64,000 nucleotides of DNA from Luteibacter rhizovicinus (GCF_004342265.1 NZ_SMCS01000006.1:186001-250000); one strand, 5' to 3'; counted from the first letter of the stretch, positions 35,057-44,472 are shown. The notes: generated by a model from the letters alone, not told the origin. Made by a program: numbers and translations.

Positions 35057-35363
35057 CATCCTGTTCGCAACGATGTGGCCCGTCGCCTCAACGAAGGGAG
35101 AAGAGGCTGTGAGAACCCAACGCATCATCGTCGTATACGAGGACGGACCGTCGTCTCCCTCGGCGCTGGCCGCCGAAAACGCGACCGGAGTCGTCCGCGT
35201 ACGGGACATATCCCAACTCGACGGAGCGCTCGTGGAAATCGTCGGCGACGAACCCATGGAAAGCGTGCTGGCACGACTTCGCGCACAACCGGGCGTGCGC
35301 AGCGCACAGCCGGACGCTAGCATGCGCGTCTCCCCGATCCGCGGACCCGCGATCCGACCGTGA
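35037..35363 (+). CDS. stand-alone peptidase-inhibitor I9-like (subtilase propeptide) protein
   Basis: From the ATG at 35037 the product has 108 residues. A hydrophobic start (MVGVLFFILFATMWPVA) may be a signal peptide. The rest matches the pattern of the I9 subtilase propeptide: RIIVVYEDG, a middle strand DGALVEIVGDEP, and VLARLRAQPGVRSAQPDASMRV. No protease domain follows. I9 domains fold subtilisins and inhibit them; stand-alone forms can be protease inhibitors. The start is uncertain: 35037 lies inside a terminator hairpin, while a GTG at 35109 has a GGGAG Shine-Dalgarno and would give an 84-residue cytosolic form. Its TGA overlaps the next GTG, supporting translation of the frame. Confidence 0.6.
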   Translation: MVGVLFFILFATMWPVASTKGEEAVRTQRIIVVYEDGPSSPSALAAENATGVVRVRDISQLDGALVEIVGDEPMESVLARLRAQPGVRSAQPDASMRVSPIRGPAIRP

Positions 35364-35713
35364 AACCCCATCCCATCGATATCGTGTTGCACGCCACGTC
35401 GCGCGTGCTCGAAGTGGCGTTCGACAATGGCGAACGCTTCCTGCTTCCCTGCGAATACCTGCGCGTGAATTCGCCCAGCGCCGAAGTGCAGGGGCATGGG
35501 CCCAGCCAGAAAGTGACCGTACCCGGCAAACGCAACGTGAATATCGCCGCCATCGAACCGGTCGGCCATTACGGCGTATTGCTGCGCTTCGACGACGGCC
35601 ACGCCAGCGGCATCTTCGGCTGGGACACGCTTCTGGAACTTGGCCGTAGCTACGACACCGCATGGCCTGCGTACCTGGCGGAACTCGAAGCGAAGGGCTT
35701 GTCGCGCGAATGA
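35360..35713 (+). CDS. DUF971 family protein (gamma-butyrobetaine hydroxylase N-domain-like)
   Basis: The 117-residue protein matches DUF971: LPCEYLRVNSPSAEVQGHG, VNIAAIEPVGHYGVLLRFDDGHASGIFGWDTLLEL and YLAELEAKG. The domain is also found at the N-terminus of gamma-butyrobetaine hydroxylases and next to iron-sulfur or hslVU genes. Here it stands downstream of hslVU, as in many relatives. The start GTG overlaps the previous stop. Role unknown. Confidence 0.87.
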   Translation: MKPHPIDIVLHATSRVLEVAFDNGERFLLPCEYLRVNSPSAEVQGHGPSQKVTVPGKRNVNIAAIEPVGHYGVLLRFDDGHASGIFGWDTLLELGRSYDTAWPAYLAELEAKGLSRE

Positions 35714-35836
35714 AGCTACATGACGACAGCACATCCATGAAAGCCGGTCCGCGACGATGGGATTATGCTTGTCGGCGGCCTGACCGGATCGTGTAACAAC
35801 GGACCGGTGTTCTCAAACGCTTCCGTGGAGCAGTAC

Positions 35837-36730
35837 ATGACGCGCATTGTCGTCATCGGCAGTATCAATATGGATCTGGTCACGCTCGCGCCGCGTTTCG
35901 TCGCGCCGGGCGAAACCTTGATCGGCGAACGCTTCCTTACTGTACCGGGCGGCAAGGGCGCCAATCAGGCGGTCGCCGCAGCCCGGCTGGGCGCGAAAGT
36001 CGCCATGGTCGGCGCGGTAGGCGACGACGCGTTCGGAACGCAGTTGTACGACGGCCTGGTCGCCGAAGGCATCGACGTCGCGCATGTCTCGCGCATGGAC
36101 GGTATCGGCAGCGGCACGGCGTCGATTACCGTGGCCGGCGGCGAAAACCAGATCGTCGTCGTGCCGGCGGCGAACGCGCGCGTGATGCCGGCGCATGTCG
36201 AAGCCGCCTCGCGCGCGATCGAACAAGCCGATGTCGTGCTGGTCCAGATGGAAATTCCGCTGGCTTCCGTGGAAGCCACGCTGCGCATCGGCAAACGCGC
36301 CGGCGTGCCCGTCATCCTCAATCCGGCGCCCGCGCAGCATCTGCCGCTGGAGTGGCTGTCGCAGGTGCGGTACCTGACGCCGAACCAGCACGAACTGGCG
36401 ACCGTACTCAACGCGGATCCCTCGTCGGATTTTCGCGACCTGATGCGTCGCGCACCCTGCCCGGTCGTGCTGACGCGCGGCGAAGAAGGCGCCTGGTATC
36501 GCGAAGATGGCGAGCCTGTGCATCAAACCGGATTCAAGGTGGACGCCGTGGACAGCACGGGCGCCGGCGATACCTTCAACGCCGCGCTCGCGGTGTATCT
36601 GTCCCAAGGCTTGCCGACCGCCGTACGCATGGCGTGCGCGACCGCGGCGATCGCGGTATCCCGGCTGGGCGCGCAAGGCGGCATGCCGCGCGCCGACGAA
36701 GTCGAACGTTTTCTGGAACGACACGCATGA
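35837..36730 (+). CDS. rbsK: ribokinase
   Basis: From the ATG at 35837 (GGAG upstream) the protein has 297 residues. It is a PfkB-family kinase with GSINMDLV at the start, PGGKGANQAVAAARLGAKVAMVGAVGDDAFG, and the ATP/anion-hole motif DSTGAGDTFNAALA containing the catalytic Asp. It phosphorylates ribose imported by RbsABC. A longer frame to 35765 has no Shine-Dalgarno. The gene is first in the rbs operon, overlapping rbsD by four bases. Confidence 0.92.
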   Translation: MTRIVVIGSINMDLVTLAPRFVAPGETLIGERFLTVPGGKGANQAVAAARLGAKVAMVGAVGDDAFGTQLYDGLVAEGIDVAHVSRMDGIGSGTASITVAGGENQIVVVPAANARVMPAHVEAASRAIEQADVVLVQMEIPLASVEATLRIGKRAGVPVILNPAPAQHLPLEWLSQVRYLTPNQHELATVLNADPSSDFRDLMRRAPCPVVLTRGEEGAWYREDGEPVHQTGFKVDAVDSTGAGDTFNAALAVYLSQGLPTAVRMACATAAIAVSRLGAQGGMPRADEVERFLERHA

Positions 36731-37125
36731 AACGGAACGGTCTGCTGCACGCCGAACTCAATCGCATCATCGCGGCGATGGGCCACACCGATACGCTGGT
36801 CATCGGCGACGTCGGGCTACCGGTGCCTCATGGCGTTCCCTGTATCGACCTTGCCGTGCTTCCCGGCACGCCATCGTTCCAGATCGTATTTGACGCCGTG
36901 TTCGCGGAACTGGCGGTAGAAAGCGTGACCTTCGCTCGCGAGATCCACGAACGCAATGCCGCGCTCGCGTCTCTCGCGGGCAAACTCAGCAACGAAGGCG
37001 TGTCGGTCGACGAAGTGTCCCATGAAGAGTTCAAGCGTTTCTGCGCACGCGCGGTCGCGGTGGTCCGTACCGGCGAAACGTCGCCGTACGCCAACGTCAT
37101 CCTTCATGCGGGCGTGACCTTCTGA
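36727..37125 (+). CDS. rbsD: D-ribose pyranase
   Basis: The 132-residue protein has the RbsD pattern: MKRNGLLHAELNRIIAAMGHTDTLVIGDVGLPVP with the catalytic His at 20, IDLAVLPGTPSF, and the end TGETSPYANVILHAGV. It converts beta-pyranose to beta-furanose ribose, the form taken by ribokinase. The start overlaps the rbsK stop by four bases, and its stop shares an A with the rbsA start. Confidence 0.93.
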   Translation: MKRNGLLHAELNRIIAAMGHTDTLVIGDVGLPVPHGVPCIDLAVLPGTPSFQIVFDAVFAELAVESVTFAREIHERNAALASLAGKLSNEGVSVDEVSHEEFKRFCARAVAVVRTGETSPYANVILHAGVTF

Positions 37126-38606
37126 TGGACGCCCCGCTGATCCGGATGGAAGGTATCCACAAGGCCTTCGGGCCGGTGAAGGTACTGGAAGGCGTCGACT
37201 TCGAACTCCTGTCCGGCGAAGTGCACGCGCTGATGGGCGAGAACGGCGCCGGCAAATCCACGTTGATGAAAATCCTTACCGGCATCTACGCGCCGGACGA
37301 AGGCCGCATCCTCGTCGACGGCAAGCCCGTCACCATCACGACACCCGCGGATGCCGAACGCTATGGCATCGCCATCATTCATCAGGAACTCAACCTGATC
37401 CCGTCGCTGACCATCGCGGACAATCTATTCCTTGGCCGCGAGTTGCATCGCTTCGGTCTGCTGGATCGTAAAGCCATGCGCGAACGCGCGAAGGAATGGC
37501 TGGCGCGCATCGGTATGTCCGCGCTCGATCCGGACACGCGCATCGAAAAGCTTTCCGTCGGTCAGCAACAGATGGTCGAGATCGCACGGGCTATCGGCCA
37601 GAACGCGCGGGCCATCATCATGGACGAGCCGACCGCCGCGCTTACCGAACGCGAGACGACGACGTTGTTCGCGCTGATCCGCGACTTGCGCACGCAAGGG
37701 GCGGGTATCGTCTACGTCTCGCATCGCATGGAAGAAATCTTCGCGCTGTGCGATCGCATTTCCGTCCTTCGCGACGGCAAGTTCGTCGGCACGCGACCGG
37801 TACCCGGCCTCGAGCTGGACGAAGTCGTGCGCATGATGGTCGGACGCACGCTCGAAGCGCGCTTCCCCAAGCGTACGTCCACACCCGGCGAGGTGCTGCT
37901 GAAGGTCGAAGGCATCGGCGACGGTGCCGTGCACGACGTCAGCTTCGATCTGCGCGCTGGCGAAGTGCTTGGCGTCGCGGGACTCATGGGCGCCGGACGC
38001 ACCGAGCTGGCACGTCTGCTGTTCGGCATCGACAAGCCTACGCAGGGCCGCGTTCTGCTCGACGGCAAGCCACTTACCGCACGCTCGCCGAATGAAGCCA
38101 TCCACGCCGGCTTCGGTTTCGTTACGGAAGACCGCAAGGCACTGGGTCTGGTACTGGACATGAGCCTTCGCGAAAACGTAAGCCTGCCGAAGGTGCCCGC
38201 GCATGCGGGTCTCGTGGATCGCGGCAGCGAAAAGAAACAGACCCGCGGACTGATCGACCAGCTGAAGATACGTACGCGGGATATGGAACTGGACGTGCGC
38301 GCGCTGTCCGGCGGCAATCAGCAGAAAGTGGTGCTGGCCAAGTGGCTCGCACTGAAACCGCGCGTGCTGATCCTCGACGAACCGACGCGTGGCGTCGACG
38401 TCGGCGGCAAGGCCGAGATCTATCACATCATCAATCAACTCGCGGAGCAGGGCGTGGCCATTCTCATGATTTCCTCGGAACTCCCGGAGGTGCTCGCGAT
38501 GAGCGACCGCATCCTGGTGATGCACGAAGGACACGCCACGGCGCTACTCGATGCGGCGACGGCTACGCAGGAAACCATCATGCGCGCCGCGACGGGAGGC
38601 AAGTGA
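37125..38606 (+). CDS. rbsA: ribose ABC transporter ATP-binding protein
   Basis: The 493-residue protein has two ABC domains. The first has Walker A GENGAGKSTLMK, signature LSVGQQQMVEIARAI and Walker B IIMDEPTAALT; the second has the degenerate loop GLMGAGRTELAR, signature LSGGNQQKVVLAKWL and ILDEPTRGVDVG. This two-domain form is typical of RbsA/monosaccharide importers. It is inside an overlapping operon, and rbsC begins two bases after its stop. Confidence 0.93.
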   Translation: MDAPLIRMEGIHKAFGPVKVLEGVDFELLSGEVHALMGENGAGKSTLMKILTGIYAPDEGRILVDGKPVTITTPADAERYGIAIIHQELNLIPSLTIADNLFLGRELHRFGLLDRKAMRERAKEWLARIGMSALDPDTRIEKLSVGQQQMVEIARAIGQNARAIIMDEPTAALTERETTTLFALIRDLRTQGAGIVYVSHRMEEIFALCDRISVLRDGKFVGTRPVPGLELDEVVRMMVGRTLEARFPKRTSTPGEVLLKVEGIGDGAVHDVSFDLRAGEVLGVAGLMGAGRTELARLLFGIDKPTQGRVLLDGKPLTARSPNEAIHAGFGFVTEDRKALGLVLDMSLRENVSLPKVPAHAGLVDRGSEKKQTRGLIDQLKIRTRDMELDVRALSGGNQQKVVLAKWLALKPRVLILDEPTRGVDVGGKAEIYHIINQLAEQGVAILMISSELPEVLAMSDRILVMHEGHATALLDAATATQETIMRAATGGK

Positions 38607-38607
38607 T

Positions 38608-39549
38608 ATGACGACGCGCTTTTCGTGGAATGGTTCGCTCGCACTGATACAGCGTCTTGGTTCGGTCATCGGCCTGATGCTGCTGTTCATCGTGTTGTCG
38701 ATCATGAGTCCGGAATTCCTGACCACCGGCAACCTGCTCACCGTGCTGCGCCAGGTTTCGATCAATGCACTGATCGCTTTCGGCATGACCTTCGTGATTC
38801 TTGCCGGCGGCATCGATCTTTCGGTCGGCGCGATCCTCGCGCTGTCCGGCGCCGTCACGGCCGGCCTGATGGCTGCGGGTCACGGTGTGGTTCTGGCCGT
38901 TGTCGCCGGTCTTGGTCTGGGTGCTTTGCTCGGCGTCATCAATGGCGCACTGGTGTCGTGGGGGCGCGTGGCGCCGTTCATCGCGACGCTGGGCACGATG
39001 ACGCTGATTCGCGGTCTGACGCTCTCGTATACCGAAGGACGTCCGATTCCAGTTACCAACAACGGTTTCGCGTTGCTTGGCGGTGGCTATGTCGGGCAGC
39101 TGATACCCATTCCCGTCGTGTTGATGTTCGTGGTGTTCGCGGTCTGCGGTTTCCTGCTTCGCGGCACGGTATTCGGCCGGCATGTCGTCGCCATCGGTGG
39201 CAATGAAGAAGCGTCGCGGCTTTCCGGCGTTCGCATCAGTCCGATGAAACTCGCGATCTACGGACTCTCGGGTCTGCTGTCCGCATTCGCCGGCGTCGTG
39301 CTCACGTCGCGCCTGTATTCGGCGCAGGCGACCGCAGGCGTCGGCTATGAACTTGATGCCATTGCCGCCGTGGTACTTGGCGGCACCAGCCTGTCGGGCG
39401 GTCGCGGCTGGCTCTTCGGTACGCTGATCGGCGCGTTGCTGATCGGCTTCCTCAACAACGGTCTGAATCTTCTGGGCGTGTCCTCGTTCTACCAGCAGGT
39501 GGTCAAGGGCATCGTCATCCTCATCGCCGTACTGCTCGACCGGCGGTAA
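38608..39549 (+). CDS. rbsC: ribose ABC transporter permease
   Basis: From the ATG at 38608 (GGGAGG upstream) the protein has 313 residues and about ten membrane helices. Family signatures are NALIAFGMTFVILAGGIDLSVGAILALSG and the cytoplasmic GGNEEASRLSGVRI segment. It forms the homodimeric channel with RbsA. It ends just before rbsB. Confidence 0.93.
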   Translation: MTTRFSWNGSLALIQRLGSVIGLMLLFIVLSIMSPEFLTTGNLLTVLRQVSINALIAFGMTFVILAGGIDLSVGAILALSGAVTAGLMAAGHGVVLAVVAGLGLGALLGVINGALVSWGRVAPFIATLGTMTLIRGLTLSYTEGRPIPVTNNGFALLGGGYVGQLIPIPVVLMFVVFAVCGFLLRGTVFGRHVVAIGGNEEASRLSGVRISPMKLAIYGLSGLLSAFAGVVLTSRLYSAQATAGVGYELDAIAAVVLGGTSLSGGRGWLFGTLIGALLIGFLNNGLNLLGVSSFYQQVVKGIVILIAVLLDRR

Positions 39550-39578
39550 CGAACCGTCGCACCTCTGGGAGAACGTCC

Positions 39579-40526
39579 ATGCGTAAACTTGCCTACCTCG
39601 CCGCAGCTGCGGCCACGCTCCTCGCCGCCTGCAGCCAGCAAGGCCCGGGCGAATCGTCCACCGCGCCGGCATCGACCGCGGGCGCCGCGCCGGCCAGCGG
39701 CACGCCGACCATCGGTCTGGCCTTGTCGACCCAGAACAATCCGTTCTTCGTCGAACTGAAGGATGGCGCGCAGAAAGCAGCCAAGGACGCGAATGTCTCG
39801 CTCGTCGTCGTCGATGCGCAGGACGATCCCGCGCGTCAGATCTCCAGCGTGGAAGACCTGATCCAGAAGCATGTTTCGGTCATCCTGCTTAACCCAACCG
39901 ATTCGTCCGCGCTCGCGGGCGCGGTGCAGTCGGCCAATCGCGCGAACATTCCCGTCGTCACGCTCGACCGGGCGGTAGACGGTGCGGCTGTCGCTTCGCA
40001 TATCGCCTCGGACAACATCGCCGGCGGCAAGATGGCCGCCGATTTCCTGGCAAAGCAGCTGGACGGCAAGGGCAAGATTATCGAGCTGCAAGGTGTTGCC
40101 GGCACGTCGGCGGCACGCGATCGCGGCAAGGGTTTCGACGACGAAATCGCGCAGACACCGGGCCTGAAGGTCGTTGCCCAGCAGCCTGCGAATTTCGATC
40201 GCGCGCAGGGCATGTCCGTCAGCGAAAATCTGTTGCAGGCCAATAGCGATGTACAGGCCATCTTCGCGCAGAACGACGAAATGGCCCTGGGTGCGGTGCG
40301 TGCGCTCGATGGCGCCAAGCGCAACAACGTCGCTGTCGTCGGTTTCGACGGAACGCCCGATGGCAAGCAGGCGGTGAAGGACGGCAAGATGGCCGCGACC
40401 GTGGCGCAGCAGCCAGCGGAAATCGGCCGTCTCGGTGTCGAAACCGCGAAGAAGCTCATCGACAAGCAGCCGGTGGAAAAGACGATCGCCGTACCGCTGA
40501 AGCTCCTGACAAAAGACACCCCGTAA
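39579..40526 (+). CDS. rbsB: ribose-binding protein, predicted lipoprotein
   Basis: The 315-residue protein begins MRKLAYLAAAAATLLAACSQQ with a lipobox (LAAC, Cys18), followed by a Ser/Ala/Pro linker and a periplasmic-binding-protein fold (IGLALSTQNNPFFVELKDGAQKAAKD, VILLNPTDSSAL, FAQNDEMALGAVRAL). In E. coli RbsB is soluble; here it seems membrane-anchored. It is the last gene of the operon and is followed by a REP-like palindrome at 40540. Confidence 0.9.
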   Translation: MRKLAYLAAAAATLLAACSQQGPGESSTAPASTAGAAPASGTPTIGLALSTQNNPFFVELKDGAQKAAKDANVSLVVVDAQDDPARQISSVEDLIQKHVSVILLNPTDSSALAGAVQSANRANIPVVTLDRAVDGAAVASHIASDNIAGGKMAADFLAKQLDGKGKIIELQGVAGTSAARDRGKGFDDEIAQTPGLKVVAQQPANFDRAQGMSVSENLLQANSDVQAIFAQNDEMALGAVRALDGAKRNNVAVVGFDGTPDGKQAVKDGKMAATVAQQPAEIGRLGVETAKKLIDKQPVEKTIAVPLKLLTKDTP

Positions 40527-40539
40527 TAGCAGGTCTTAT

Positions 40540-40567
40540 GTAGGAGCGCTCTTGAGCGCTCCTACAG
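40540..40567. repeat. REP-like perfect palindrome after rbsB
   Basis: TGTAGGAGCGCTC-TT-GAGCGCTCCTACA, two exact 13-base arms. It lies between the convergent rbsB and ftsK genes and could serve as a bidirectional 3'-end element. It is nearly identical to the copy at 22706. Confidence 0.85.
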
Positions 40568-40592
40568 TCGCTTTATCGGAAAGTTTTTTCGG

Positions 40593-43100
40593 CTAATCCG
40601 TCGGCCCCGGCGCGAGCACCTCGCGCTGACCGTTGATACCCATCGACGATACGAGCCCCGCCGCTTCCATCGCTTCGACCAGACGCGCCGCGCGGTTGTA
40701 GCCGATACGGAACTGCCTCTGCACGAACGAGATCGACGCGCGACGCGAGCGGAGTACGAACGCCGCCGCTTCGTCATAAAGCGGATCGAGTTCGGCATCC
40801 GCATTGTCCTCGCCGAACATATCGCCCGAACCTTCCGCAGGTGGCCCGGCAAGGATCTCGTCCTTGTAATCGGGTTCGCCGAACTGCTTCAGCCACGCGA
40901 CGACGCGATGCACTTCCTCGTCCGCCACGAACGCACCGTGGATGCGCTGCGGATAGCCCGTCCCCGGCGGAAGGAACAGCATATCGCCCTGGCCGAGCAG
41001 GCTTTCGGCACCCATCTGGTCGAGGATGGTTCGCGAATCGATCTTCGACGACACCTGGAACGCGACGCGCGTCGGGATGTTCGCCTTGATAAGACCGGTG
41101 ATGACGTCGACCGACGGACGCTGCGTGGCAAGAATCAGATGAATGCCGGCCGCGCGCGCCTTCTGGGCGAGTCGCGCGATCAGTTCTTCGATTTTTTTCC
41201 CGGCGACCATCATCAGGTCCGCCAACTCGTCGATGATGACGACGATCATCGGTAACGTATCGAGATGCTCGGGTACTTCCGGATGCGCAGGGAAGGGATT
41301 GAACAATGGGCGACCCGCGGCGCGCGCCTCGCGAACCTTCTGGTTGTATCCGGCGAGATTGCGTACGCGCAGATCCGACATCACGCGATAGCGATTCTCC
41401 ATTTCCGCCACGCACCAGTTGAGCGCGTTCGCGGCGAGCTTCATATCGGTGACGACCGGCGCCAGAAGATGCGGAATCCCTTCGTATACCGAAAGCTCCA
41501 GCATCTTCGGATCGATCATGATCATGCGCACCTCGTCGGGCGTCGCTTTGTACAGCATCGACAGGATCATCGCGTTCACGGCGACGGACTTGCCGGAACC
41601 CGTGGTGCCAGCAACGAGCATATGCGGCGCTTTCGCAAGATCGGCGACGACGGGTTCCCCCGTGATGCCCTTGCCCATGGCCAGCGTCAGCAACGAATCG
41701 GAATCGCGGTATTCGCCAGAGTCGAGAATCTCGGAAAGCGCGATCATCTGGCGCTGCTCGTTCGGTAGCTCCAGACCCATGCACGTCTTGCCAGGGATCG
41801 TTTCGACCACGCGGATTGACGTCCGTCCGAGACCTCGCGCCAGATCTTTCATCAGCGCGACGATCTGATTGCCGCGTACGCCGACTGCGGGCTCCACTTC
41901 GAAGCGCGTGATCACGGGACCGGCCGATGCGCCGACCACGGTGACGGGCACTTTGAACTCGCGCAGACGCTGCTCGATCAGTTCGCCCGTTTCCATGAGC
42001 TGGGCTTCGTCGAGCGAAGTAGCAGGCTCATGTGCCGATGCGGACAGAAGGGAAAGCGGCGGCACGCCGACGGGCGAGGGTGTGCGCGAAACGACGGGCG
42101 TCGCAGCTGGCGTAACCGTTACGGCGGGAATGTCGGCAATGCTTTCTTCGTTTGCCGCTTTCCATCTCGCCGGTATGGCCGCGACAGGCGCGGCACGTAC
42201 CAGGCCCGCCGTTGGATCGACTTCTTCGACGCGCGGCACCGGCGCGACGACGATCGGTTCCGGCGCAGGTTCGGGCGCAACGGGTAATACGTTCGATTCG
42301 GCTACGGGCATCGTAGCAATCGATTCGTATCGCTCCGGCGCGCGTGGTGCGGGCGTTGGCGCTGCCGCCATGATCGGCATCGATGCAGGCGGTACGCGCG
42401 GAAGCTGCTCCGGCGGTGCCGGCGCATTCCTCGGCGCAAGCCAGGGTTCCCGAATCACCGTTTCGCGCATCGGCGTATGTCGACGAGCGGGCGGTGCGGA
42501 AACGGGACCGGTACGCGTCGGCACGGTGACCGCTGCTTCCACCGTGGTCTTTTCGCGCCGCACGGCCGGCGACACCGACCGTCTGCGCGCTGCCGGCCGA
42601 TCGGCACGACGTACCGCGCCACCGGAACGACCGCCGCGGCCCCGCGTAGTCAGGCGAGCGAATGTCTGCCGGGTGCCTTCGATCGCCAACGCGCCGAGCG
42701 GCTCGAGCGCCCGCGTCGCACCGTTGAATGCGCCGCCCCACGAGACGCCGAGATACCAGGGCAACGCGGCGCCGAGCGCGGCAAGCATCAGCAACGAGGT
42801 AAGGAATCCACCGAGCGATTCGCCAAACGCATGGCCGAGAACGCGACACAGATAACCGCCCATGGCGGGATCGTCGGTGTAATGCGCGATGACGAGGCCC
42901 TCGAGCGTCATGCTCGCGACAAGCACGACCAGCGCACCGGCCCAGAACCGTATGGCGCCTTGTCCACGAAGGACGTCGGGACCGCGCCGCAGCAGCCCGC
43001 GCGCGACACGCCAGATAAGAGGAATCAGCCAGAGAACGGAAACGCCGAGGCCGCCGAAGACAAGATTGAGCATGCGTGGAATCGACTGTCGTGAGCGCAC
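40593..43100 (-). CDS. ftsK: FtsK/SpoIIIE-type DNA translocase with short membrane domain
   Basis: From GTG at 43100 (or ATG at 43073) the protein has 835 residues. Three membrane helices are visible in the first 120, then a Pro/Ala-rich linker to about residue 350, the RecA-like motor with Walker A GTTGSGKS at about 498 and Walker [13 protein letters not shown], and the C-terminal gamma winged helix ([25 protein letters not shown]). Motor and gamma domains are typical FtsK. Canonical FtsK has four membrane helices and an extra N-terminal segment that is missing here; the frame closes at a stop just upstream. It sits between the rbs operon and an acyltransferase rather than in the usual division context, so a second translocase is possible. 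Confidence 0.85.
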   Translation of the reverse strand: MRSRQSIPRMLNLVFGGLGVSVLWLIPLIWRVARGLLRRGPDVLRGQGAIRFWAGALVVLVASMTLEGLVIAHYTDDPAMGGYLCRVLGHAFGESLGGFLTSLLMLAALGAALPWYLGVSWGGAFNGATRALEPLGALAIEGTRQTFARLTTRGRGGRSGGAVRRADRPAARRRSVSPAVRREKTTVEAAVTVPTRTGPVSAPPARRHTPMRETVIREPWLAPRNAPAPPEQLPRVPPASMPIMAAAPTPAPRAPERYESIATMPVAESNVLPVAPEPAPEPIVVAPVPRVEEVDPTAGLVRAAPVAAIPARWKAANEESIADIPAVTVTPAATPVVSRTPSPVGVPPLSLLSASAHEPATSLDEAQLMETGELIEQRLREFKVPVTVVGASAGPVITRFEVEPAVGVRGNQIVALMKDLARGLGRTSIRVVETIPGKTCMGLELPNEQRQMIALSEILDSGEYRDSDSLLTLAMGKGITGEPVVADLAKAPHMLVAGTTGSGKSVAVNAMILSMLYKATPDEVRMIMIDPKMLELSVYEGIPHLLAPVVTDMKLAANALNWCVAEMENRYRVMSDLRVRNLAGYNQKVREARAAGRPLFNPFPAHPEVPEHLDTLPMIVVIIDELADLMMVAGKKIEELIARLAQKARAAGIHLILATQRPSVDVITGLIKANIPTRVAFQVSSKIDSRTILDQMGAESLLGQGDMLFLPPGTGYPQRIHGAFVADEEVHRVVAWLKQFGEPDYKDEILAGPPAEGSGDMFGEDNADAELDPLYDEAAAFVLRSRRASISFVQRQFRIGYNRAARLVEAMEAAGLVSSMGINGQREVLAPGPTD

Positions 43101-43146
43101 GGACGGAGGGACATCCGTGCAAAGTCAGACAGTTTAACGCAGTTGC

Positions 43147-43218
43147 TCACGTTCGATATGGGGTTGTCATGCAACCATTTGACGTTGTTGATGTTTGCTT
43201 CAGGCATATCGAACGTGA
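43147..43218. repeat. nested inverted repeat upstream of ftsK
   Basis: TCACGTTCGATATG (43147-43160) is exactly repeated in inverted form at 43205-43218 across 44 bases. Inside, GGTTG-TCATG-CAACC (43162-43176) forms another hairpin. The structure lies in the divergent gap between ftsK and the acyltransferase. It may be a regulator-binding pair, an RNA structure or a small palindromic element; I cannot tell. Confidence 0.7.
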
Positions 43219-43385
43219 CCGTATAGCGCGCGCTTGAAGAAGCGCACCGTCATGCCATTCCTAAACAGGACACGTAGCGCACCTCCGAAGGAAGGGACAT
43301 CATCCGGTCCGCGACTTCCGGACCCGATGCTCGCCCGGTGCGGCGCCTATACTTCGATGCCTTGCCGCGCTGCAAAGGGGATACC

Positions 43386-44453
43386 TTGATATATACGCTC
43401 CAGTATCTGCGGGCGATTGCGGCCATCATGGTCGTGATGTCGCACATCGCCTTCAAAAGCACGGTGGCGGGCGCCGACGTCTTCGGCGGATTCCGCATCG
43501 GCGCAAGCGGCGTCGATGTGTTCTTCGTCATCTCGGGATTCGTCATGGCGATGATCTACTGGCGGACACCCCACGGGATTCCGTCCGCCGGAGACTTCTG
43601 GCTCAAGCGTTTCGTGCGCATCTTCCCGATGTATTGGCTGGTAACGACAGCGGCCCTTGCGCTGTATCTGCTGAGTCCTTCGCTGGTAAACGCCAACAGC
43701 GGCCCAACCAGCATCTGGCGCTCTTATACCTTGATTCCTACTCTTCAGCAGAGCGATATCACCTTCCTCATCGGGCCGGGCTGGAGTCTTAGTTTCGAGC
43801 TCTACTTCTATACGATCTTCTCTCTCATTTTTCTGATCCCTGCGCGCCGCGCGGGATTGACGACGGCGCTGGCAATCGTCCTGCTTCTGGCTTGCGGGTC
43901 GTTGTCCGGTATGTTCGTTACCTATCTGTTTACGAGTCCGCTCCTGCTGGAATTCGCATTCGGCATGCTGATCTTCGCGTGGTTCGCGAAAGCCCGTGGG
44001 CGACTGCCCGTCATGGCTGGACTTGCCTGCCTCGCCGGCGGGATCGGTGGGTTCGCGCTGCTCAATATGCCCGGCGCGTTCGTACTGTCCGAGCGATGGT
44101 GGCAGGCCGGTATTCCCGCCGCGCTCCTGATCGTGGGCGCACTGTCGCTGGAACCGTGGGCCATGGCGAGGCCGTCGCGATTGTGGTTGCTGTTGGGCGA
44201 CGCGTCGTATTCGTTGTATCTGATTCACGTTTTCGTTCTGGGTGCCGCGTCCCGTGCATTCGGATTGCTTCAACTCAGGAACTACGGGCCTGGCGTGGAG
44301 ATCGCTTTCTGGTGCGCCACGCTTCTGGCCACGATTGCAGCCGGCTGCATCGCACATCGGCTTATCGAACGTCCGATGACAAGGTGGATCGCGTCGCGTG
44401 TCCGTTCGTGGATAGCGTCGTCGTGGAAGTTCGCGGATCGTGCGCCTGCCTGA
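43386..44453 (+). CDS. acyltransferase family 3 membrane protein (OafA/ExoZ-like)
   Basis: From the TTG at 43386, preceded by AAAGGGG, the product has 355 residues and begins IYTLQYLRAIAAIMVVMSH, the usual start of acyltransferase-3 proteins with the conserved Arg and His. About ten membrane helices follow, with GVDVFFVISGFVM and FWLKRFVRIFPMYWL motifs and the late GDASYSLYLIHVFVL. These enzymes O-acetylate exopolysaccharide or lipopolysaccharide sugars. An in-frame GTG at 43338 would add 16 residues. It stands alone, convergent with mnmE. Confidence 0.85.
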   Translation: MIYTLQYLRAIAAIMVVMSHIAFKSTVAGADVFGGFRIGASGVDVFFVISGFVMAMIYWRTPHGIPSAGDFWLKRFVRIFPMYWLVTTAALALYLLSPSLVNANSGPTSIWRSYTLIPTLQQSDITFLIGPGWSLSFELYFYTIFSLIFLIPARRAGLTTALAIVLLLACGSLSGMFVTYLFTSPLLLEFAFGMLIFAWFAKARGRLPVMAGLACLAGGIGGFALLNMPGAFVLSERWWQAGIPAALLIVGALSLEPWAMARPSRLWLLLGDASYSLYLIHVFVLGAASRAFGLLQLRNYGPGVEIAFWCATLLATIAAGCIAHRLIERPMTRWIASRVRSWIASSWKFADRAPA

Positions 44454-44472
44454 TGGCGGGCCGAGCGATGCT

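Noticed and set aside
35796-35836. RbsR-type operator near TCAAACGCTTCCG before rbsK
   Set aside because: Palindrome is poor on both sides of the central CG; not enough to call.
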